From: Ectocarpus siliculosus
Lineage: Eukaryota; Sar; Phaeophyceae; Ectocarpales; Ectocarpaceae
NCBI GenBank assembly: GCA_000310025.1
Contig: FN648069.1
Coordinates: 571,875-625,258, forward strand
Reading direction: 5' to 3'
DNA length: 53,384 nucleotides
Part shown: piece after piece, positions 35,766-45,158 of the stretch
How positions within the stretch are numbered: position 1 is the stretch's first letter
Layout of the letters: every line of letters starts with the position of its first letter
Notes under the pieces: model-generated
What the model was told of the DNA's origin: nothing
Seen by the model: only the letters and a program-made list of their open reading frames with translations
Database searches by the model: none
Translations under genes and position numbers: made by a program

Positions 35766-36647
35766 GATTTGTAGGGTTTGTTCCTTGAACACACGTTGGA
35801 GGGAAGGGTTGACATGTTTTGACGAGGAATAGTCTTCGTACTTTCCGAATGCTCGTTTTGGTTGGTCAAGAAGTTGAAACTTAGTTTTGTTGAGAGGATG
35901 TTGTGTCAACTCTTTTAAAGCAGTTTTTCAAGATTTGTCCGTCACCGTTCCGACTCTTTTCTTCTGATAAGCGCAGATATTGTCTAGACGGTTTGAGATC
36001 ATATCCAGGGGCGAATACATTGGATTCGTGGATAACCGGATGGAAACGCTTTTTACTGCGTAGCCAGCTTTGTAGAGGATGTTTCTCAAGTGGTGATTAT
36101 TCACAAAGGAAGTCCAGATCGGGCATTGTATCAAGTACGGGTGCTGTTTGGTGTACTTGGATATAATATCCGATCTGGAGAGTATATGTGTGTGGGGGTA
36201 CGCTATTGGGGATCCCAGTGCGGGACACCTCGAGAGAGAGCCCGCGCATGTGTCGGTCCTGGGTTAACGTGTTGGGATAGCGGCATGTAGTATCGAAAGA
36301 AGCGTAGAACAATATGATTGGACATTTTGAATGTCAGGACTGTTGTTCTGCAGAGTTGTTGAACGGTCATACATTTCGGAAATATGTACAATGTTCCTTG
36401 GTCTTTACTGGAAGGTTGTAGGAATATTCTTAATGGATTGTGCATTGGTACCCTGACCGTATTCTTAGTGGATAGTGCACTAGCCCGAGGATTCATGGTA
36501 CGTTGTGAAGTACGTTAGCTCCTGTTCCGAATTAGTGTTCTGCTTTCATGCGTTGATCGGGCGACATGGCTGGTGGTGCTGTGCTCACCACCACGCCCAC
36601 TTCACCAGCAAACCTTCTCTTTGGACCAAGGTCTCACTACTACAACA

Positions 36648-37922
36648 TCATTTCCCCAGAAGCCACGAGTTTACCAACATAATGAAGTCCCCAGGTCTAT
36701 TCATACTACCCGCGGGTGGACACGTTAGCCGCCGTGGGAAGGCACGGGGACCTCCAACATCCTCCTCACCTCGAGCCAAATTAGCTGCGGGCCCATTCAC
36801 TCTCCTTCGTTTTGTCACGAAGCCCACAAAGGGTCCCGCTACCGCAGCCGTGTCATCGGCTGAAAGGATGCTTCCCGCAGAAGCAGTACCCGGTGTTCTC
36901 GCTCCTTCTTCTTGCTTTACTGTGTCATTCTCTGCCGGGCTCCTCCTTTTGCGCACACCGTTCCCCTTCTTCTGATTATGCATAGAAACCATCCCCTGCG
37001 GAGCGTGCCGGGCACAGAAGACCCTGTGTCTGGTCCCTGGCTCGCCGTACGACGGTTCCTTGTAGCAATCTTGGTGCCTACACCTCCGCCTCCTGCTCAC
37101 GTTGACCATCCCCTCCAGTCGGTGCTGGGCGCAGAACTGGGGCTTTTTGCTGCCCTCGGCGGCGAATGATGGGTACTTGAAGCAGCCGGAGTGCTCGCAT
37201 TTTTTGGAGACAACGTCCACCATCCCCTTCGAAGCGTGCCGCGCGCAGAACTCACCCCGTTGGGCGCCTGGGGACGCATAGGACGGTTTTGTCCTGCAGC
37301 CCTGGTGACTGCATACTCTACGACCGACGACCACCATTCCTGGAAGACGGTGTTCGCTGCAGAACGACGCTCTCTTGTCGCCGTCTTTGCCATAGGACGG
37401 ACCCTTGTTGCAACCTGGGTGAGCGCACCGCTTGCTGAACACGTCGACCATCGTCGGCGACGCGTGAGCGAGGCAGAACTCTGCCTTCTTCGTTCCGGGC
37501 GCCCCGAACGACGGCTGCTTGGTGCAGCCTTGATGGCTGCATCTCTTCGAACGAAGGTTAGCCATCCCCGAAGGCGCGTGTGCCGAGCAGAACTGAGCAT
37601 TTTTGCTGCCTTCCACGCCGTACGATGGGTGCTTGGGGCAACCCGGGTGAACACACCGCGTAACGCTGACGAGGTCGACCATAGAACGGGGAGCGTGCGG
37701 AGCGCAGAACTCGCGTTTCTTGCTACCCGCCGCGCCGAACGACGCCACTTTGCCGCAACCTTCGTGCCCGCACCTGGCGTTTTTTTTCTTGTCAATCATG
37801 CGGTCATCCTGGACATGACGGCCGCAGAACTCCGGCTTATTGCATGGCATACCAAATATGGCTTCCCTGGTGCAGTCTGGATGACGGCACCTCGTTTTTT
37901 GTTTTGTTTTCCCGACAACCAT
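36648..37922 (-). CDS. EsV-1-7 domain protein with eight repeats
   Basis: This single-exon gene gives 424 residues from the ATG at 37922. The open frame continues 50 codons upstream, but without another ATG. Eight tandem repeats with first Cys at residues 12, 51, 90, 128, 166, 204, 242 and 281 follow C-x4-C-x15/16-C-x2-H, with spacing of 38-39 residues. Typical units start CSHQGCTKQPSFG and end EFCLAHA. This is the EsV-1-7 motif, named after a gene of the Ectocarpus virus EsV-1 and known from IMMEDIATE UPRIGHT, which controls basal-cell fate in Ectocarpus. The conserved Cys/His suggest metal binding, but the molecular function of the family is unknown. A basic stretch (VRKRRS near residue 323) and KRRR (near 370) could be nuclear signals. 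The last ~37 residues are encoded by LTR-derived DNA. It is transcribed away from the Vms1 gene. Confidence 0.85.
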   Translation of the reverse strand: MVVGKTKQKTRCRHPDCTREAIFGMPCNKPEFCGRHVQDDRMIDKKKNARCGHEGCGKVASFGAAGSKKREFCAPHAPRSMVDLVSVTRCVHPGCPKHPSYGVEGSKNAQFCSAHAPSGMANLRSKRCSHQGCTKQPSFGAPGTKKAEFCLAHASPTMVDVFSKRCAHPGCNKGPSYGKDGDKRASFCSEHRLPGMVVVGRRVCSHQGCRTKPSYASPGAQRGEFCARHASKGMVDVVSKKCEHSGCFKYPSFAAEGSKKPQFCAQHRLEGMVNVSRRRRCRHQDCYKEPSYGEPGTRHRVFCARHAPQGMVSMHNQKKGNGVRKRRSPAENDTVKQEEGARTPGTASAGSILSADDTAAVAGPFVGFVTKRRRVNGPAANLARGEEDVGGPRAFPRRLTCPPAGSMNRPGDFIMLVNSWLLGK

Positions 37923-38656
37923 TTTCTTCGGGGACGATCCGGCGCCGCGCGGCTGCTGCTGTGTCGTGAAGGCGTGTGGTGGTGGCGCGCTGTTGCTGGT
38001 GATGGACGGCGTGGGGCGTGGTTCGTGGAGATCCCTGTTGCCTTTTTTTAGCTGATTGATGTGTCCCGTCACCGCGACGGGGTCTCAGTGTTAACAAATC
38101 ACGCGTGCAGACGATCTTGTTTACTGCTGTGTTTGGGATCTCTTACCCGGTAAGTCCAAGCTCACAGTCAGAATCGACGGATGTATATGCTCTTTGTTCG
38201 AGACTCTGATCGGAAGTTACCAGTGCCCGTGTTTTCGGTCTAGGTGGTCCATGTTGCCGCAGTTCCAGGTCTCTAGTTTTATTTTTCATACAGTACACCA
38301 TGAATGAGACCATGAGCGCGCGGAGCCCCCGTTCATAATCTGAAGCAATTCTTTGACTGTTGACTGTTGAGGTAGATGTAGCTTCAACCTGTGTCGAACA
38401 TGCACACACATACCCGCGGTTGATGCTACTATAATGAAAACGCTATGAATTCATTGCTAATCTGTCTCCGACTCTTTCTATGATAGAGATGGATTCGTTG
38501 TGTCAAAAAAAAAACACACACCCACCTACGGAACTTGAGAACCGTTCCGCAATTCCTGGTGACTGTTGCAATTGCGCCGCATTTTTTCAAGCGAGAGGAC
38601 AGCACCAGCAACACCACCAGCACCAGTCTCCTTCTCGCTACCTCCTCCACCATAGC
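37923..38656. promoter_or_regulatory. shared divergent intergenic region
   Basis: This ~0.7 kb separates the start codons of the EsV-1-7 gene (minus) and the Vms1 gene (plus), so both promoters and 5' UTRs must lie here. The part next to 37922 is open in frame with the EsV-1-7 gene and may be 5' UTR or an undetected coding exon. I see no obvious TATA box. The assignment as promoter rests on position only. Confidence 0.4.
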
Positions 38657-41600
38657 ATGTCGAGTGCGAACCACGGTACCACTGCTCTGAAAGAAACCTC
38701 GCGCTTCCCCACGATGGATGCCTTCCTAGCGCCGTTCATCAAGTCTGCGAGGGACAAGAGGCCAGGGAGAAGAATCAAAGGCCAGGCGGAGGGCGGCAGC
38801 GTGGTGGTGTCCATCTTCGACATCCCGGCTGGCTTGCTCGCAGGCGCCAAGCCGCAAGATGGAGCCTTGCCGCCTTCTGTGGGTCAGGGACCGGCGGCGG
38901 CGGCAGGGTCGAGGACAGGCTCCACCGACGCCCGCAGCGATGGCGCTGTCGCCCCTGCCGCTGCGAGGGGGCTCACCTGTATTCGGTGCGGGCTCAAGTT
39001 TGGCGATGACCGAGCAGCGCAGGTGCAGCATTTCAAGTCCGCCCTGCACATGGCCAACCTGCGCCGGCAGCTGGCCGGCAAGCCTCGCATTTCTCAGGCG
39101 CAGCTAGACGATGAAACGGCGGCAGCAGAAGCAGCGGCAGCAGCGGCAGGCGACGGGGACACGGGGTCGGGGGCAGCAGCTGGAGCGGAATCGTCGTCAT
39201 CGGGCACGGACAGCGATGAAGGACCGGGCTCAGTTGGCGCCACCGAACGGGGTCTTGACCTTGATGGAGTGGAGGAAGAGGAGGACGCAGGCGACGGCGG
39301 GCTTCTCTCCACCGTGGGCGGAGGCGGCGGGGCCGAAAACGGCTACCCTGAGAGAGGGAGGGTGAAAGTAGACTTTTCGCTCCAGGAGGGGCCGAGGTTG
39401 ACGTTCGTGCCGCGGGGCTCCGCGTGGGCCTTCTCTTTGAGCTCCGCCGCGCTGGGCATGGAGCGTGGGGACGACCCTTGGGGGCGCCTGGATAGCCTGG
39501 TCGGCACCGAGGGGGAGAACCGTCTTTGGGCCGTAGTGATCCTCAGGAGCGGCAAGTTCGCTGCTGCGGTGTTCGAAGGGCAGGCTGTTGTATGCCACAA
39601 GGTTTTCCGGAGGTGCGAAAAGTGTATATACGGTGGCAGCAAGGACGTGTCGCGTTAGATACCCCCCCCCCACCTGGACCGCACTCCAAGCTGCGTTACT
39701 CCACGATGAAAGAGCTCTCGACGAGGCGGTTCCATCGCTGCCATTTTCGGCATTGCCATTTGGTTTTTTTGTTTTTGTATTGGTTGGAAGATTATTCACA
39801 AAAGACTTCCAGATCGTATGTTGTATCAAGCAGGGGGGCTGTTTGGGGTACTTGGATACAGGATCCGATCTGCAGAGTATGCGTGTGGGGGGTATACTAG
39901 TGGGGGTCCAAGTGCGGGGCCCCTCGTGAGAACCCGCGCATGTGTTCACTGAAACAGGACTTGTGCTGACTTCGGTCCGTGCTGGAAGAGCACGTATGTG
40001 TATTGATCAAGGTTCATATCATCTGCATGGGTCCCTGGGTTTAACATAGTTCCCAGACAGACGTCATACCGTGGGCGGGCACGGCAACCTCCGTGGGTGG
40101 TCACGGGGGGCATACTAACACCTTTGTTTTGTGCTACAGAATAATCCAGCTGTGAAAATCGATCCATGTGGTACGGCATCTTGTACTTCCTGTATACCCG
40201 TACGGTCTGTGCGTCGGTGTTCCCGCTGCTGTTACAAAAGGAGTTTTGAAGTCCACCTCACTTCCCTCTCCGCTCTATACCTGCGCGCTGGTGCATCTAA
40301 CTCCTTTTCGCCACACTTGTAGGTACACCATCCGAGCGAAACGAGGCGGGTCTCAGTCTTCCTACGACAGCGGTGGGAGGAAGGCGCAGTCTGCCGGGGC
40401 AGCGCTTCGGCGGTACGGGGAACAGGCGCTACGGGAGGACGCGAGGGCGCTCTTGAAGGAGTGGGAAGGTCCGCTCAAGGTGCGCCCGAGCTTTTTTGTA
40501 CCTCTCCCTTTGTTTGCTTGTCCATTTCACTGCCGCGCTCCTGCCTTTGTTGCCGCCCAGAACTCTGAAGACCTCTGATAGCTGGTTTGAGAACAGGTAG
40601 GTGCGGATCGTGGGTGTTGCATTTGAATTTTCTTGAGCAGGATACCTGCTAAGCGCGGTTGGTTTCGAGCCCCCTGTTAGCTTGCCACCGTCATCGCGAC
40701 TACTGTGTTGCCTTTTTTGTGCGCCCGGCTATCCAGGTAGCGACACAAAGAACTGTTTGACCCATGCCCCACTCCGTCAATCCCGATGGCTGTCCTGTCA
40801 AACACGCACTGCTCGTGTTTTTTTACCCCGCTACAAGATTGACGTATTTTCATTGGTCAGCCGGTGAGCGCGATCGGTGCTAATTAAGAAAAAAAACATA
40901 CACACACACACACACCCGCTCCCTCGATGGCTCTCCCGTGCATTACTCTAATTTCTCACGATGCCGGCGCCCACCTCGAACATGAACGTTTCCCCAGGCC
41001 TGCCGCGTGGTCCTTACCTCCGTCCCGAAGGGAATGCGAGCCGTCCTTTTCGACGGCAAGGAAGCCCCGTTCAACAGGAAAGACGCCCGTCTCCGCCCCG
41101 TTCCGTTCGCCGTCGGCAAGCCGGTCTTCGAGGAAGTCGTCGCCGTCCACACGCGCGTAACGTCGATCGTGTTCTCGGATGCCGTGGCTGTCCCCGCCGG
41201 TGACCCTGGGCCCGCGAGCAACACGGAGGGGAGCGGCAGAGATAGCGTCAGCAGCAAGCAGGCGAAGAAGCAAGCCAAGGCGACGGCGGATGTGGCGGGC
41301 CCGCCGGTCGCTCGAAATTTTGACGAGGAGGCGTGTCCGCCTTCGGTGGAACTCCTAGAGGCGTGCGAGCAAGGTGACGTAGACGCGGCGGCGGCGCTCC
41401 TGGACCGCTTGGACCTGACCGCAGCGGCGGCGGTAGTGGGAGATGCCCGCGGTGCCGGCGGCGCGGCAGCGGGAGCGGCGGCAACCGGTTGGACGGCAGG
41501 GGAGATTCTCAACCACCCCGACGGGTTCGAGCGGCTCATGACCCCGCTGCACGTTGCGGCGGCCGGCGGGCACGTGGCCGTCCTCGGCGTGCTACTCGAG

Positions 41601-43003
41601 AGAGGCGCTAGCCCCCTGGCGGAGGACGTGCGTGGGAGAGTGCCGTATCTGCTGGCTCCGAACAAGGATACCCGGGATGCGTTCCGGCGGGCGCGGGCCG
41701 GGCAGCCGGAGAGATGGGACTGGGACGCGGCCAGAGTGCCGGAGCCGTTGACAGAGGTGAGGAACAAGAGAAACGCCAAAGAGTAGTGGAGACGGGGACT
41801 TGGGGGTGAGGTGTAGTGTATTTGATAAGCCGGCAACTTCTGTGTTTGTTTTTTCTATCTTGATCAGAAAGGAAAGAGGCAGGTGCAACAAGTAATTGAT
41901 GTCTTCTTTTGTCTCCGAAATGTGGAACCTGAGCGGGTGCGCGGTTTTCCTATTTTTATGTGCTGCGGAGAAAACGAGTTTTTATCGCAATGCGTGCGAA
42001 CCCACGATTTCGCGTCCTAAAACTCTGATGTTGGGGAACTGGCTGCTGCTGCCGCTGATTGGTTCAGGAGCTCGAGCTGCGGAAGAAGGAGAAGCTCAAG
42101 GAAAAGGAGAAGGAGAAGAAGCGGCGAGCGAAGCTGCGAAAGAAGGCCGAGAAGAGCAAGGCCGAAGAGGAAGCTCGGCAAAAGAAGGTACGCCTTTCTT
42201 TGGAGGAGCGTGAGAAAATAGAAGATCAATGTTGCTCTGTGCGCGTGCTCGCAATATATCTACGATAGTACAGATCGCGCCACAATTGAAGAACCTGGGA
42301 GTTCAGACATTCCGTCTCCAGTAAAATAGAAGTCTACGGACTTCGACCATAAGCACAGGTTTGTAATTTTGTAATCCTACACTAAAACATATGTAGTCAC
42401 TGTTGGGTTACCCTACAGAGGAAGTAAGAAACCAGCCTCAGACAGTACGAGTGTATTTTGGTGGTGGCGTCGTGTGTATGGTACGAATTACTTATTTTAT
42501 GACGCCGAGGCGTCGTTCTACCGCCGTCGCCCTGTCCGTTGCTGCTTAAAAAACCGTCGAAACGGCACGCGCTTCGGCCTCCTGTCGTGGCTGCTGGTGT
42601 CACCCACCCCTCGCCGCTTTTACTTTCCCTACTGCGGTGGCTTCCTCCGCAACAACCTCCCCGCCCCCCCCCCGCCCCCCCTTCCGTTCCTTCGTCTGCG
42701 TCGCCCCGCGGACAGCCTTCGATGCCAACTGATTTTTTTTTTTGCTACTCAACTTCGTCGCTTCTCGTCTCCCCCACCCAGGAGAAAGAGGACGCGGAAG
42801 CCGAGGACAGGCGCAAGAGGGGTCTGGCGGCCGCGGGGCACTGCGACGCGTGCGGCAAGGCGTTGGTAGCGAAGAAGGCGTTCAGCCGCTTCGAGTTCCG
42901 TTACTGCAGTACGGACTGCGCCAACCTGCACAAGCGAAAACTCGCGGCAGACGCCGCAGAGCGAAGGTTTAACGGCGGCAGCGGCGGGGTCGGGCAAAAG
43001 TGA
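38657..43003 (+). CDS. VMS1: ANKZF1/Vms1 family peptidyl-tRNA hydrolase
   Basis: The exons are 38657-39612, 40323-40479, 40998-41756, 42068-42187 and 42782-43003; all phases agree and give 737 residues. An upstream in-frame ATG at 38480 is possible but adds low-complexity sequence. Vms1 cleaves peptidyl-tRNA on stalled 60S ribosomes in ribosome quality control and works with Cdc48/p97. The domains appear in family order. An N-terminal SIFDIP block is near residue 52, and a C2H2 finger uses Cys108/111 and His125/131. The VLRF1 domain starts near 289 (WAVVILRSG); its GGSQSSYD motif places the presumed catalytic Gln near 330, and it continues in exon 3. Ankyrin repeats lie near 487-580 (TPLHVAAAGGH), followed by a Lys/Glu coiled coil in exon 4. 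The C-terminal CxxC…CSTDC zinc finger is at about 685-710. The p97-binding VIM looks degenerate (RRKRGLAAAG). Intron 1 holds an LTR fragment. Confidence 0.9.
39784..40120 (+). mobile_element. LTR fragment in Vms1 intron 1
   Basis: The sequence from 39840 to 40120 matches the LTR at 32835-33131 (TGTTTGGGGTACTTGGATAC at the start, ACTAACA at the end). The ~50 bases upstream (ATTATTCACAAA…CAGGGGGGC) match the interior just before the LTR at 36145. It is therefore a fragment containing the element's 3' end, not a clean solo LTR. Confidence 0.65.
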
Positions 43004-44600
43004 ACTAGTTTTCGACCTTTGCTTGCCACAGCAAAAACATAGTTGTTCAAGTTCCAAGCCGCTCTCTCTTGCGTAATGTACGCCAAGAGCTTGGCGCCCT
43101 ATCCATAATTGCTCTTGCTGAAGATGCGATACTTTTTTCGAACATCACAAGAGAGGAGAGTTGTGGTAAATAGTTTGGGCAGCTGAGGGTTTTCCACTCT
43201 GACCCGTGTGTTGCTTAGCGAACATGGTGGTAAGGGCGCTCGCTTCCATGGTTATGGTGATACGACGGTTTATCCCGGGAAGGGGGGGCAGATCACAGAT
43301 TGGTGATTTCGGGTAGGTTTGGATGCCGTGAGAGAGGTTACGCTGGCGTCGGCCGTCGCTGCATGCCATCTCCATCTCCCGTGGGTAGGACGCCTTGGTA
43401 CCATTTCTCTCAACAGATACGACGAACAACATGATTTTGACTTTTTGTTCGAGCAGCTTCGTCCATCACAGCCCCTGCGCGTGCGGGTTTCGGTCTTGGT
43501 TGCTTCTTGCCCACTTGGCGAGCGTGTCGTGTCCGTCCGAAGTGCGGAGTTTCCGTAGTGAAAAGGCGCCTAGGAAGAAGGCCTGTACCTTGGGAGAAGA
43601 GGATTCACACCTCGAGTTCATGTCTTTCTTTTCTTCTGCTGCCCGCCCTCCGGGCTCTCGACGGTTGCTTGTCCTACACAAGTCTGGGTGCGCACGCTTG
43701 ATCAAACAATACGTGCGGTCAAACGTTGGCAAACAACTACGGCCTTACACATCCCACAAAAAATACAACGACAGGTAGTAGCACACGTGTTCATCTACCG
43801 CTGGAAACGAAAGCAAGAACTGCCAGACCCCGAAAAAAACACAACCCACACCAACCCGGAAAACTATGTGTGCGTTTGCGCTCTCGACTGCGCACTACAG
43901 TTAGCCACTTCCTTTGGTTCCGGTTAACAGTAAGGATCTTGTGGCGTGACCTATGCACCATGGAAAATAATTCCTTTCAAATCCGATGTAACGACGTAAT
44001 TCACAAAAATGTCAAATTCGAAGCAAAACCGTGACCCCCCCCGCGCTTTTACACCTAAAACTACTGGAACACAACAACGAACAACCCTTTCAAATACTAC
44101 CGATGGTGCTCACCGACCCTTGGCCGTCGACCTATGCATCGGAACTTCCCGCATTCAGACAGCGACTTCCCGGTGTTTTTCCACCTTCTCCTAAAACAAT
44201 CCTCTCCTGTACTACTCTCATGATGCACACCCGCCCTTCCCCATCGACCCTGGCACGTTGGCCTACTCATGGGATCTTCCCGGGAAAATACGCAAAACAA
44301 ACGCAGCAACATCCGACACAATGGAGGAACCTGCAAGAAACAACCAAGCGGCGAGATGTACACGAGCGGTTCTCTCCATCATTTGGCCATGTTCGCTGTG
44401 CAGCGTATCACCGTCATCATGGCCATCAAGCAACCAGACAAGAAGAATGTGCTACCCCACGTATGCTACCGAACCTCCTCCCGCACCCCACTTACCAGTA
44501 TGTATTGTGCCAGCAACGCATAGCCGACCGAGAGATGTTCCCGTCTCCTCCTTGCAGGCACAGGAAAGAGTCAAAGAGCCGACATCAGACACACCAATCA
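43004..44600. other. no gene recognised
   Basis: After the Vms1 stop, only short frames without domains are seen. Plus-strand frames at 44031-44696 and 44258-44905 are Pro/Thr/Arg-rich readings of the repeats that follow and lack recognisable motifs. Confidence 0.4.
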
Positions 44601-45060
44601 TCGGCCAAAGTCTCGACCCCTACAACGCCACGCACCGTCGTCCAAGGACTTTCGGCCAATCCGATTTCGGGCAAGTCTCGACCCTACAGGCCATAGCGTC
44701 ACCCACCGCCGTCCCGAAGAATTTTCGGCCAATCAGATTTTGGTATGTGTGCAGAACCAAACACAACAAGACCGCTAGGACAACAACCTGCGGGCAAAAA
44801 TCCTCTCTCAAGTCTCGACCTCGGCGATATCGTCAGGGACCCCCGTCACCAAAGATTTTCGGCCAATCAGACCTCTGTATGAGTGCAGAACCAAAACGGC
44901 AATGACGCCGAAGGACAACTGCGGGCAAACGTCCTGAAGTCTCCACCCCGGCTACGAACGCCACGTACCGCCGTCCGTGGATCTTCGGCCAATCAGATCT
45001 CGGTACGTGAGAACCAAAACAACGACCCTAGGACCACTCGGCATGTACAGCCAAAACAAC
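44600..45060 (+). repeat. degenerate tandem repeat with CCAAT motif
   Basis: The string TTCGGCCAATC(A/C)GAT recurs at 44651, 44724, 44858 and 44994. Around it are shared AAGTCTCGACC, GAACCAAAAC and CCTGCGGGCAAA segments. The later units are 134-136 bases apart and the first two 73 apart, so this is an eroded tandem array. It lies downstream (3') of the minus-strand SMC-hinge gene, which makes promoter function there unlikely. Confidence 0.6.
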
Positions 45061-45158
45061 GACAACTAGGACAACCCCGTACGTAGAACCAAGACAACGA
45101 CCGCCTGCGGCCCTTCGGCGCGACATGCTCGTGAGCCGACATCCGCCATCCCTACAAT

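Larger units (their letters stand above)
32835..36759 (+). mobile_element. non-autonomous LTR-element relic
   Basis: A 297-bp sequence at 32835-33131 begins TGTTTGGGGCACTTGGATAC and ends CTAACA. It recurs in the same orientation at 36145-36759 (there with an internal deletion and about 415 bp of unrelated DNA) and at 39840-40120. The right copy is preceded by a G-rich tract, as a 3' LTR is by a polypurine tract. The flanks ACCTC and TCCTC agree at four of five bases, weak support for a target duplication. The interior has a broken gag-like frame and CAG-rich DNA but no reverse transcriptase. The LTR reading is an inference from these repeats. Confidence 0.55.

Noticed and set aside
37191-38051. 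Long plus-strand frame opposite the EsV-1-7 gene
   Set aside because: It is the antisense reading of the repeat-coding strand. The minus strand shows the ordered Cys/His motif, and the plus frame has no domain.
40943-41836. 297-residue minus-strand frame
   Set aside because: It is antisense to Vms1 exon 3, whose plus frame carries VLRF1 and ankyrin sequence. High GC content explains the open antisense frame.
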